Assembly (NCBI RefSeq): GCF_040907265.1
Contig: NZ_JBFOHP010000002.1
Location: forward strand, 4,960,001 to 5,024,000
Origin: Streptomyces sclerotialus
Lineage (GTDB): Bacteria; Actinomycetota; Actinomycetes; Streptomycetales; Streptomycetaceae
Reading direction: 5' to 3'
DNA: 64,000 bases
Shown: positions 53,493 to 61,316 of the stretch, one piece after another
How the letters are laid out: each line of letters opens with the position of its first letter
How positions within the stretch are numbered: the first letter of the stretch is position 1
The notes under the pieces: generated by a model
What the model saw: only the letters and a program-made list of their open reading frames with translations
What the model was told of the DNA's origin: nothing
The model's database searches: none
Program-made: the position numbers and the translations under genes

Positions 53493-55492
53493 CCGTGGAC
53501 CTCCGACGGCGTCAAGGAGCGTTCCAGCTTCAGGTATTCGGTGCGGGCCGCGGCCAGCATGTGGCGCATCTGGAGCTGCTCGCCCTCCTCGGCGGCCAGG
53601 AAGGCGCCGGAGAGCGCGACGTTGCGGATCGAGCCGCCGGCGACCGTGAGCTGTGCCAGCAGGTCCGGGTCGATGCCCTTCATGGGGGCCTGGGCGGGGA
53701 GGACTCGGCGCCAGATTTCCGCGCGTTCCTTCTCGCCGGGGAAGGGGAAGTCGACCACGAAGCGGATGCGGCGCATGAAGGCGGAGTCCAGGGCCTTCTT
53801 CATGTTGGTGGTGAGGACCGCCAGGCCGCGGTACGCCTCCATGCGCATGAGGAGGTAGCTGACCTCCAGGTTCGCGTAGCGGTCGTGGCTGTCCTTCACC
53901 TCGCTGCGTTTGCCGAAGAGCGCGTCGGCTTCATCGAACAACAACAGGGCGCCGCCTCGTTCCGCCGCGTCGAAGACTCGGCTGAGGTTCTTCTCCGTTT
54001 CGCCGATGTATTTGCTGACGACCTGGGACAGGTCGATGATGAAGAGGTCGAGGCCCAGTTCCTTGGCCATTACTTCGGCGGCCAGGGTCTTGCCCGTGCC
54101 GGAGCCGCCCGCGAAGAGGGCCGTGACGCCGAGGCCGCTGCGGAGGGATTTCGCGAAGCCCCAGTCCTGGTAGACGGTGCTGCGCTGGCGTACGTGGGCG
54201 ACGATCTCCTGGAGGATGCGGAGCTGGCGGTCGGCGAGTACCAGGTCGTCCCAGCCGGCCCGCGGCTCGATGCGGCGGCCCAGTTCGTCCAGGCCCATGC
54301 GGGCCTCGGTGAGGCCGGCCTGCCAGGCCAGTTCCGCGCCGTCCGACACGTCGGAGTGGGGCAGGTCGCGGCGTACGGTCGCGGCGGCCGAGCGGACGAC
54401 GTGCGGGGGGAGCTGGAACTGCGCGACGAGGGCCTGCAGGTGCCGGTCGGTGACCTCGGGGACGTCGGCGAAGGCGTCGGTCCAGAGGGCGAGGTGCTCC
54501 TCGTCGGAGAGTTTGGGGACGGTGACGCGTTCGCCGCGCGGGTGCTCCGTACGGCGGGGGTCGGGACTCGACACGACGAGGGGGACGGCGGCGCCCGCGA
54601 TGAAGGAGTCCGCCGCGGCGTGCTGGTCGCGGTCGAGTTCGCCGACCTCGATGAGCAGCGCTGCGGGGAGGAGGATCGCCTCGCGCTGCCACAGGCGGGC
54701 GAGCCGGTCGCGTTCGGCGGGGTCGGTGGGCACGTCGTCGGCGGCCATGGAGTACAGGCCGAGGCCGGAGCGGCGGGCCGCGGTGGCGGCGATGTCGGCG
54801 CGCGTGCGGAGGTCGGCACCGACCAGTTCGACGCGGAGGGCGGCCTCGCCACCACCGGACCAGCCGGCGGCCACCCGGTCGGCCGCCGCGTCGTACGAGG
54901 GCGGGAGGGCGGCGGGGGCGGCCGTGCGGCGGAGCAGGCCGTGCAGCCTGGCGTCCAGGTACGGCGTGCCGACCAGGAAGTGCAGGATGCGCTCGTCCAG
55001 GCGGAGCCGGGTGGTGGTCAGCCGGGCCTCGTCGTCCAGCTCGATCAGGCGCCAGCGGCGGAGCGGCGCGACGGGGGTGAGGGCGCTCCAGTGCGGCTCG
55101 GCGAGGGCGGCCAGGGCGAGGGAGAAGGTCGGATACGCGCGGCTGGGGTCGCCGGCGGCCGCGGCGCAGCGCGCGTCGGCGGTCGGGTCGAGCTCCGAGG
55201 CGGCGGCGAGCACGACGAGTTCGCGCTCGAAGGTGCTGAGGCCGAAGCAGGCGGTCAGGGCGTCGAGGGACGCCACCTTCGGGGCGGCGGGCGCGGGCTC
55301 GACGGCTGCACCGGGGGCGGACGCGACGTCGGCCGCGGTCGGGACGTCGGCCGCGGGTCCGTTGCCGTCTGCCGTACCCGCATCCGTACCGCGGGCCCGT
55401 GCGGCGTGGGCGTCCACGCGCGCCAGTACGGACCGCACGGCAGCGGCCAGCGCGGCACCGTCCGCCGTACCGGTCCCCTCGCGCTCACCCAT
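53483..55492 (-). CDS. CIS-associated AAA+ ATPase (Cis15)
   Basis: A 669-residue protein; ATG 55492 (MGEREGTG) has GAGG close upstream, though a GTG at 55519 is possible. A long N-terminal part (about 1-430) is helical with a degenerate first ATPase-like module. The active module has Walker A GGSGTGKT (Lys468), Walker B LLLFDEAD, sensor LTTNMKKALDSAFMRRIRF and an arginine finger. This CDC48-like family is a constant CIS member and is thought to help assembly or sheath recycling. It shares the order DUF4255-ATPase-effector seen in other CIS loci. Confidence 0.92.
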   Translation of the reverse strand: MGEREGTGTADGAALAAAVRSVLARVDAHAARARGTDAGTADGNGPAADVPTAADVASAPGAAVEPAPAAPKVASLDALTACFGLSTFERELVVLAAASELDPTADARCAAAAGDPSRAYPTFSLALAALAEPHWSALTPVAPLRRWRLIELDDEARLTTTRLRLDERILHFLVGTPYLDARLHGLLRRTAAPAALPPSYDAAADRVAAGWSGGGEAALRVELVGADLRTRADIAATAARRSGLGLYSMAADDVPTDPAERDRLARLWQREAILLPAALLIEVGELDRDQHAAADSFIAGAAVPLVVSSPDPRRTEHPRGERVTVPKLSDEEHLALWTDAFADVPEVTDRHLQALVAQFQLPPHVVRSAAATVRRDLPHSDVSDGAELAWQAGLTEARMGLDELGRRIEPRAGWDDLVLADRQLRILQEIVAHVRQRSTVYQDWGFAKSLRSGLGVTALFAGGSGTGKTLAAEVMAKELGLDLFIIDLSQVVSKYIGETEKNLSRVFDAAERGGALLLFDEADALFGKRSEVKDSHDRYANLEVSYLLMRMEAYRGLAVLTTNMKKALDSAFMRRIRFVVDFPFPGEKERAEIWRRVLPAQAPMKGIDPDLLAQLTVAGGSIRNVALSGAFLAAEEGEQLQMRHMLAAARTEYLKLERSLTPSEVHGWV

Positions 55493-55524
55493 GTCCTCGG
55501 TACCCCCCGCTCCGCGCACCGGCC

Positions 55525-56502
55525 TCAGCTCTCCTTGCCCTGGTCCTTGTCCGCACGGCCCGTGGCGCCGGCGCCGGTCCCACCCGCCGCCTTACGGGTG
55601 CGGGTACGCGTACGAGCGGGCCCGCCCCCGGTCTTCGCGCCACCGGCCGCCTTCTTGGCCGCGGCAGCGGGCTTCTCCGCGGCCTTCTCCGCGGCCTTCT
55701 TCTCCGCGGCAGGGGCGGCCTCCGTGGCAGGGGCGGCCTCCGTGCGAGGCGCCTCCGCGGCCGGTGCGCGCCCCGCCCCCGCCCCCGCCCCCGCAGCCGC
55801 CTTCTCGGACGCCGCCTTCTCGGACGCGGGCCCGGTGCCCGGCTCCGCCGCCTCCCCGGCCGGGGCCGGCCCCGGCCGCTCCGGCGCGCCCGGCGCCCCG
55901 AACGGCAGCACGCGGACGTCCGGGCGCTGCACCGGCTTCGCCGGGGCCGGCTTCTCGTGGCCGTCCAGGAGGACCAGCGAGGCCTGGTAGACCACCGACA
56001 GGGAGTACGGGGTGTTGTGGAGCATGCCCCAGAGCTTGGAGGTCTCGTCGACGTCCATCTGGGTCGGCGTGAAGCGGACCCGCTGGAGGGACTCGGCGAG
56101 GTCGCTGCCCACCAGGTACGGCCGCTGACACGCCTCCTCGATCAGCTCCTTGGGCAGGACCGGGATCTCGTGCAGCGTGCGCACCACACTGCCGATGAGC
56201 CGCTGCCCGACCAGCTCCGTCTCCTCGCCGTACGCGCTGATCAGGTAGTGCAGGTCGATCGCGGCGGCGGAACGCTTCAGGAGCGTGCCGTCGGCGGCCC
56301 GGGTCACCAGGTCGTTGTTGCGCATCGAGGGGTTGTGCGTGACCTGGTAGCAGAAGACCGTGATCGTCGGGTCCAGGGCCGGTTCGGCCGGCGGCTTGCG
56401 GGTCTCCACCGAGACGGCCATGTCGATCTCGGGGTGCAGATTGTGCTCGATCAGCAGCGCAAGGGCCTGGGTGACCGTCGCGACGGCGAGTGCGTTGCTC
56501 AT
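55525..56502 (-). CDS. DUF4255 tail-terminator/cap protein (Cis16)
   Basis: A 325-residue protein from ATG 56502. The DUF4255 domain (about residues 3-195) shows SNALAVATVTQALALLIEHNL, ITVFCYQVTHNPSMRNNDLVTR, IDLHYLISAYGEE and VDETSKLWGMLHNTPYSLSVVYQASLVLLDG. It resembles Pvc16/Afp16, which cap the distal end of sheath and tube and set the length of the particle. The C-terminal 120 residues are a Pro/Ala/Lys-rich disordered tail of the AAAKKAAGG type, longer than usual for the family. Confidence 0.93.
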   Translation of the reverse strand: MSNALAVATVTQALALLIEHNLHPEIDMAVSVETRKPPAEPALDPTITVFCYQVTHNPSMRNNDLVTRAADGTLLKRSAAAIDLHYLISAYGEETELVGQRLIGSVVRTLHEIPVLPKELIEEACQRPYLVGSDLAESLQRVRFTPTQMDVDETSKLWGMLHNTPYSLSVVYQASLVLLDGHEKPAPAKPVQRPDVRVLPFGAPGAPERPGPAPAGEAAEPGTGPASEKAASEKAAAGAGAGAGRAPAAEAPRTEAAPATEAAPAAEKKAAEKAAEKPAAAAKKAAGGAKTGGGPARTRTRTRKAAGGTGAGATGRADKDQGKES

Positions 56503-56548
56503 GAGTTCAGTCCCCGTGAAGTCCGTGAAGTCGTCGTGACCATGACCG

Positions 56549-57322
56549 TCAGCTCGTCCTCTCCCCGCGCGCCAGGTAGTCCGCCAGGCTCAGGGCGGGC
56601 CCCCGCCGTTCGCCACGCGCCGTAACGCCACCGGACGCGGGCCGGTCCGGGCCGGCCGCGCTGACCTCCAGGCGGCCGATCTGTACGTGCACGACGCGCT
56701 CGGCGGGCCGTTGCCCGCGCCGGCCGGCCGCGGCGCGTGCCGCGTCACGGGCCGCCGGTACGTCCGTACGGGGACGCAGCGCGGGCGCCACGGCGCGCGG
56801 GGCGGCGTCCGGGCCGCCGGGAGCGGGCGGGACCGCCGCCGGGCGCACGGGGCCGGGCTCCTCCCCACGGTCCCCCGTACGCCGTGCCGCAGCGCGCTGC
56901 CCCTCGGGCGCGGCGGGCCGCAATCCCGGCTGCGGGTGTGCGGCCGGCCGGAGCAAGGGCGTGACCGGCCACGCGGAGCGCTCGGCGGGTTCCGGGCCGT
57001 CCGGGCGCGGGACCTCGGACCGCAGCACGGTCGTCTCCCGTTCGGTGGTCCTGATCTCCCGTTCGAAGCGGAGGCGTTCGCCCTCGGGCGGTGCGGGTGC
57101 GGGCGTCCGCGGGTACAGCGGTGCCGGTTCGTGCGAAGGGTCGGCCGGTGCGCCGCCCAGTGCTTCGATGCGCTCGAAGGGGCCCGGCAGCCGCGGCTGT
57201 ACGAGCGTGCGCCCGCCCGGTCCGGTGCGGCTGCCGGCCGCGCGGCTGCCCGGCGCGCCCAGGAGCGCACGCGGTGCCGGCGCGTGCCGGGCTACCAGCC
57301 GCCCCAAGTAGTCGTCAGACAT
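56549..57322 (-). CDS. conserved CIS protein, Pro/Arg-rich, with VxVxIGRxEV motif
   Basis: A 257-residue protein from ATG 57322, overlapping the zinc-knuckle gene by 8 bases. Most of it is a disordered Pro/Arg/Ala region. The only ordered part is near the C-terminus: VVHVQIGRLEVSA (about residues 206-218) and ALSLADYLARGER at the very end, a pair also seen in hypothetical proteins of other Streptomyces CIS and tail loci. Position between the baseplate-associated protein and the cap suggests a structural or linker part. No enzyme motif. Confidence 0.75.
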   Translation of the reverse strand: MSDDYLGRLVARHAPAPRALLGAPGSRAAGSRTGPGGRTLVQPRLPGPFERIEALGGAPADPSHEPAPLYPRTPAPAPPEGERLRFEREIRTTERETTVLRSEVPRPDGPEPAERSAWPVTPLLRPAAHPQPGLRPAAPEGQRAAARRTGDRGEEPGPVRPAAVPPAPGGPDAAPRAVAPALRPRTDVPAARDAARAAAGRRGQRPAERVVHVQIGRLEVSAAGPDRPASGGVTARGERRGPALSLADYLARGERTS

Positions 57323-58070
57323 CCGCGCACAGCTCCAGGTAGTAGCGGCGCCGCAGCGGGCTGAGCGCCAGGATCTCGGGCTCGCTCCAGCCGTAGGCGG
57401 AGGCGAGCAGGTGGACGTCCAGGAGCACGTCGCGGGCCCAGGCGTCCAGTTCGGTCCACAGGTAGGCGGCGATGTCGAGCTCGGCCGGGGTGGTGGCGCC
57501 GCACTCGGGGCAGGCGATGCTGAGCGTCACCTCGGCGCCCGGGTCGGCCTCCTCGACCGCCTCGGCGAAGCGTTTCAGTACCGCCTCCGGCAGCCGCTCC
57601 AGCTCCCCGGGGCCGGCCGGCCGCCCGTCCTGGGCGGCCGACACGGCACACCGGGCGGCCAGCAGCCGGCGGGCGTCCGCCGCGTCCGCCGCCGCGGACG
57701 CGGCCTCGGCGAGGTCGGCGATGGTGGGCAGCCGGAACGTCACCGACCAGCCGCCCTCGGCGACCCGCAGGCCGTCCTCGGGCGGCCGCGGCCGTACGGA
57801 GCCCAGCTCGGCGGCGTCCAGCTCGAACTCCATCGCCGCGCCGCATTCCGGGTCCGCGCACGCCAGCTTGACCTGCATGCGCGCGCCGAACAGCGCGTGG
57901 CGCAGCGCGAACAGGTCCGCCGCGCGCTCGCCCGCCGGCACCGACAGCAGTGCGTCGGTGCCGGCCTCGGGGCGGGCGGCGCGGTGCAGCAGCAGGGCGC
58001 GGCCGCTGTCCTGCAAGACCTGCCCGGCCTCCCAGGTGGCCAGCAGCTCAGCGGGCCCGGTGACCGCCAT
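57315..58070 (-). CDS. T4-type baseplate-associated protein with two Cys-pair zinc knuckles
   Basis: A 251-residue protein from ATG 58070 (MAVTGPAELLATWEAGQVLQ). VKLACADPECGAAMEFEL (near residue 75) and LSIACPECGATTPAELD (near 185) form two Cys-pair motifs that could jointly hold one zinc ion. The ending DVHLLASAYGWSEPEILALSPLRRRYYLELC is characteristic of T4-like baseplate-assembly (gp26-type) proteins near tail genes. It probably acts as an assembly chaperone or hub accessory. Confidence 0.8.
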   Translation of the reverse strand: MAVTGPAELLATWEAGQVLQDSGRALLLHRAARPEAGTDALLSVPAGERAADLFALRHALFGARMQVKLACADPECGAAMEFELDAAELGSVRPRPPEDGLRVAEGGWSVTFRLPTIADLAEAASAAADAADARRLLAARCAVSAAQDGRPAGPGELERLPEAVLKRFAEAVEEADPGAEVTLSIACPECGATTPAELDIAAYLWTELDAWARDVLLDVHLLASAYGWSEPEILALSPLRRRYYLELCADV

Positions 58071-58156
58071 TCCTCACCTCGTCCGGTGGTGCTCAGGTGC
58101 TTCGCGTACGCGGCGTACGGTGCGTACGCAGGGGTGCTCGCCGTACCGTCCGGCGC

Positions 58157-58681
58157 TCAGGCGGGGTGCGTGAACGAGGGCTCCTGCGGCTCCTCGACCT
58201 CGTAGTCCCGCTCCCAGCCCTCGCACTCCAGCTTCAGGCTCTGGATCGCCACCGCATTGGCGTTGGCGTCCATCTCGCCGAGCACCTGGTACTCGCTCGG
58301 CCAGGCCCGGTAGATCTTGTGCGAGACGGCGACCTGGCCGGCCTCGTTGAGGACCTGGATGACGATGTCCTTGCGGAAGTCCGCGAGCGACACCTCCGAG
58401 CCCAGGCCCGCGCCGACCTGCCAGACCTTGTTGGCCCAGCGGTCGAACTCCGGGTCGTGGGTCACTCCGCGCTCCAGGGTGATGCCCTCGAACTCCGAGC
58501 GGCCCGGCGACTTGCGCGGGGAGGAGGGGTCGCCGCCGTGGCGGTGCTTGACGACCTCGGTGGTCCGCTTCAGCGGGGAGATCTTGCTGATGCCCGCGAC
58601 CGTACGACCGTCCCACAGGACCAGGAACTTGAAGTTCTTGTACGGGTCGAAGCGATGGGCATTGATCGTGAACTCAGCCAT
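58157..58681 (-). CDS. inner tube protein (Cis1, gp19-type)
   Basis: A 174-residue protein from ATG 58681. It has the tail-tube fold signature: INAHRFDPYKNFKFLVLWDG, VAGISKISPLKRTTEVVKHR, ITLERGVTHDPEFDRWANKVW and VYRAWPSEYQVLGEMDANAN-type C-terminus (here KIYRAWPSEYQVLGEMDANA). Hexameric rings of this protein form the channel that the spike is driven out on. Only one tube gene is present besides the adaptor at 44516. Confidence 0.95.
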   Translation of the reverse strand: MAEFTINAHRFDPYKNFKFLVLWDGRTVAGISKISPLKRTTEVVKHRHGGDPSSPRKSPGRSEFEGITLERGVTHDPEFDRWANKVWQVGAGLGSEVSLADFRKDIVIQVLNEAGQVAVSHKIYRAWPSEYQVLGEMDANANAVAIQSLKLECEGWERDYEVEEPQEPSFTHPA

Positions 58682-58720
58682 CGGATTCCTTCGGTTCCTT
58701 CGTTCCTTGATTCCTCATGG

Positions 58721-60613
58721 TCAGAGCTCGAACTGCCCGGCCATCTGCTGGATCTTGACGATCACGAACTCCGCGGGCTTGACCGGCGCGATACCGACGA
58801 CGACGTTGACGATGCCGTTGTCGATGTCCTCGGGCGTCGTGGTGTCCTTGTCGCACTTGACGAAGTACGCCTCGCGCGGGGTGCCGCCCTTGAAGGCGCC
58901 CTGCTGGAACAGGCCGTGCAGGTACGAGGAGGCGTTGAGCCGGATCTGCTGCCAGAGCTGCTCGTTGTTGGGCTCGAAGACCACCCACTGCAGGCCGCGC
59001 AGCAGGGACTCCTCGACGTGCAGTGCGAGGCGGCGGACCGGTACGTACTTCCACTCGCTGTCCAGCGCGTCGGCGCCCTGCAGCGTGCGGGCGCCCCAGA
59101 CCACCGGGCCGACCATGGGGAAGGTCCGCAGGCAGTTGATGCCCAGCGGGTTCAGCAGGCCGTTCTCCCGGTCGGTGAGCTTCACCGAGAGGGAGTGCAC
59201 GCCCGCGAGGCGCGCCTCGGTGCCCGCCGGTGCCTTCCAGACGCCGCGCTCGCTGTCCGTACGGGCGATCACGCCCGCGATGGCGCCGGACGGCGGGAAG
59301 GTGCGCAGCCGGCCGGTGAGCGGGTCGGTGAGCTGGAGGTGCGGGAAGTACAGGCCGGAGTGGTTGCCGCGTACCGAGTCCAGGGCGCCGATGCCGGCCC
59401 GTGCGGAGTCCACGGAGACCCAGGTCGAGGGCGCGTCGACGAGGTGGAAGATGCGCCGCTCCTGGCAGAGCCGCTCGGCGGCCGAGAGGACCGTGACCAT
59501 GTCCTCGGTGTTCTCGTAGCCGGACAGCTCCGGCAGCGAGAGGAGGTTCACGTCGTCGACGTCGCGCAGCGCCTGGAGGCCGGTCTTGCGGGCCTCGCTG
59601 CCGATGATGTCGCGCGGGCCGGGGACGTCGCCGTCCACGCCGCCGCGGAGCGGGAAGACCGGCGGATTGACCGAGGCCTCCAGGCCGAGGTCGTTGGCGC
59701 ACTCGCCGACGAACCGCACCACGTCCTCGGGGTCGACGGACCCGGCGACCACCTGGAGGCGGCGGCCGAAGGCGGTGACCTGGGCGCCCGCGAAGGCGTG
59801 CTTGCCCGGGGCGTCGGGCAGCGCGCGCAGCTTGCGCTCCAGGAGGAGGGCGAGCTCCGTGACGGTGCAGGGGGCCTCGCCGTCCTGGTCCGGGTCGTAC
59901 AGGGTGAATTCGCGCTCGACGTCGCCGATCTTGACGGTGAGATCGACGTTCAGGTCGGGCAGGTCGTGCGCGAACGGCTTGGAGACCGTGCCGGACGGGT
60001 CGGGGCGGCCCTCGTCGAGCACCTTCACGCGGATGAGCTGGGAGCCGGCGTTGATCACCGTCTCGGCGTACCGGCCGCTCTCGGGGTCCATGGAGAGGTT
60101 GCCGTAGGACTCGCGTGCGGTGCCCTTGGCGTCGAGGACCTGGAGGTTGAAGGTGGCCCCATGAGAGGGGTGGCGCGAAGCGCCTCGTGCAGGGGTGGTG
60201 GTGCGACGGGTGGGCGTGTCGTGGTCGACGGCGATGCGCAGGCCGTCGCCCCAGATGCCGGGCTCCTTGGCGTGCACCTCCAGCACCGGGCACTCGCTGT
60301 GGCCCTCGGTGGACTCCAGGGTGACGCCGGCCTCTTCGCCGGTGCCGGCCTTGACGGCCCGCACGATCACCGCGACGGTGCCGCCGTTGCCGAAGAACTG
60401 GTGCACGGCGTAGCTCAGCGGGCTCTTCGAGGTCAGACCGCCGAAGCGGCGCTCGAAGTCGGCGAAGCTGGTGACGCGCACCGGAGTGTTGAGCGGGCCC
60501 CGGCGAGTGTGTCCCACGAAGGCGGTCACCGAGGTGGTGACGGTGGTGATGCTGCGGACGCTGCTGGGAAGCTCTTCGACGTAGACGCCGGGATAGGTCG
60601 CGTTTGTCGGCAT
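58721..60613 (-). CDS. contractile sheath protein (Cis2)
   Basis: A 630-residue protein from ATG 60613 with GGAGGGGG directly upstream. It begins YPGVYVEELPSSVRSI and TSVTAFVGHTRRGPLNTPV, the standard sheath start. The C-terminal sheath core reads LDSEWKYVPVRRLALHVEES, GLQWVVFEPNNEQLW and GIAPVKPAEFVIVKIQQ, including the strands that interlock neighbours. A short Thr/Arg/Pro/His-rich stretch at about residues 132-153 (TPTRRTTTPARGA) interrupts an otherwise conserved surface domain. First large gene of the CIS block. Confidence 0.96.
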   Translation of the reverse strand: MPTNATYPGVYVEELPSSVRSITTVTTSVTAFVGHTRRGPLNTPVRVTSFADFERRFGGLTSKSPLSYAVHQFFGNGGTVAVIVRAVKAGTGEEAGVTLESTEGHSECPVLEVHAKEPGIWGDGLRIAVDHDTPTRRTTTPARGASRHPSHGATFNLQVLDAKGTARESYGNLSMDPESGRYAETVINAGSQLIRVKVLDEGRPDPSGTVSKPFAHDLPDLNVDLTVKIGDVEREFTLYDPDQDGEAPCTVTELALLLERKLRALPDAPGKHAFAGAQVTAFGRRLQVVAGSVDPEDVVRFVGECANDLGLEASVNPPVFPLRGGVDGDVPGPRDIIGSEARKTGLQALRDVDDVNLLSLPELSGYENTEDMVTVLSAAERLCQERRIFHLVDAPSTWVSVDSARAGIGALDSVRGNHSGLYFPHLQLTDPLTGRLRTFPPSGAIAGVIARTDSERGVWKAPAGTEARLAGVHSLSVKLTDRENGLLNPLGINCLRTFPMVGPVVWGARTLQGADALDSEWKYVPVRRLALHVEESLLRGLQWVVFEPNNEQLWQQIRLNASSYLHGLFQQGAFKGGTPREAYFVKCDKDTTTPEDIDNGIVNVVVGIAPVKPAEFVIVKIQQMAGQFEL

Positions 60614-60630
60614 TCCCCCTCCAATCCCTG

Positions 60631-60720
60631 TCAGGCACCGAGTAAGAGGGCACCAAGAGGGCGGAAGAGGGGGCGGGCAAGCTGACGCCGCCGCACCCCT
60701 ACGCGGCCACGCCTACTCAT
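60631..60720 (-). CDS. candidate 29-codon leader ORF before the sheath gene
   Basis: ATG 60720 with GGGGGAG 5 bases upstream, ending 17 bases before the sheath start. The peptide is Arg-rich at its N-terminus (MSRRGRVGVRRRQLARPLF) and hydrophobic at its end (RPLGALLLGA). The strong ribosome-binding site and tight spacing favour translation and coupling to the sheath gene. It may be a leader peptide or a small CIS factor. Too short to judge by composition alone. Confidence 0.45.
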   Translation of the reverse strand: MSRRGRVGVRRRQLARPLFRPLGALLLGA

Positions 60721-61316
60721 CAGTTCTCCCCCGTCTGTCCCTGCCGGGTCGGGCCGGCCGGGACCAGGCGGCCGTGGTGACGGCCGGCCTGTGACTCCTG
60801 ATGCGTAAGTGCTCAACGCAGTTTCCAGGGCTGACAGTTGGGGGGTCAAGGAGTCGTTCCGGTCAGCTTTTGCGCAGGAGTTGTGTGGATCGTGTCGAAC
60901 CGGTGAACGGGGCGGTGCGACGGGTGTGCGGGCCGTACTGCCGTGAGTCGCTCGCCCGGGTGCATACCGGACGCCGGTTGCGTGGGGCCGGGGGAGGGCG
61001 GGCGGCGGAGGGGTGTACTCCGCGTGAGGGCCCCGTGCGGGGCACCGTCGGGATCCGGCCACGTCCGGCCGGGACTGTGACGCGCGCCTCCGTCCGCGTG
61101 ATCTGTGACAGTAATCACCGCCGCAGTGTGATCTGCGATTTAGAAGGGCCGCTGCCGCGGGGATAACCTGCGAGACGGACATGCCGCGTACCGGCTGACG
61201 ATGTACGCCCTTGCTGTGACTGCGTTGTCACCCTGCCCTCGCGGCACGCCCGCGCAGACAACGAACCGCGATCACCACGACTCGTGGCTATTTGAGAAGC
61301 AAAGGGACGGACGCGC
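60721..61316. other. 596-base divergent region between the CIS block and sucC
   Basis: It should hold the CIS promoter (minus) and the sucC promoter (plus). For sucC, TTAGAA (61140-61145) and GATAAC (61162-61167) are 16 bases apart. Upstream of them GTGATCTG occurs twice, the first inside the near-palindrome GTGATCTGTGACAGTAATCAC-like segment (about 61098-61118), a possible regulator site. For the CIS, a TTGACC reading leftward lies near 60850. No gene was supported here. Confidence 0.4.
61140..61167 (+). promoter_or_regulatory. candidate sucC promoter
   Basis: TTAGAA, 16 bases, GATAAC, about 150 bases before the sucC start. The fit to the consensus is moderate and was judged by eye. Confidence 0.3.

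Larger units (their letters stand above)
30754..60720 (-). other. contractile injection system (eCIS-type) locus
   Basis: An approximately 30-kb block on one strand with mostly overlapping or closely spaced genes. It holds sheath, tube, tail cap (DUF4255), AAA+ ATPase, tube/spike adaptor, hub, spike, PAAR tip, gp25 and two large baseplate wedge proteins, a P2 gpI-like protein and DUF6519. Capsid, portal, terminase, integrase and T6SS TssJLM genes are absent, which separates it from prophage and T6SS. No tail fibre is recognisable, in keeping with the intracellular CIS described in Streptomyces. It is inserted between the SWIM/secreted-protein region and sucCD. Confidence 0.9.

Noticed and set aside
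30754..60613. Prophage or T6SS as the identity of the tail-like locus
   Set aside because: No capsid, portal, terminase, integrase or lysis-holin genes, and no TssJLM or ClpV-type genes. DUF4255, the CDC48-like ATPase and DUF6519 favour a CIS.
60801..61166. 121-codon plus-strand frame before sucC
   Set aside because: Arg/Gly-rich with no ribosome-binding site or recognisable domain. It covers the region where divergent promoters are expected.
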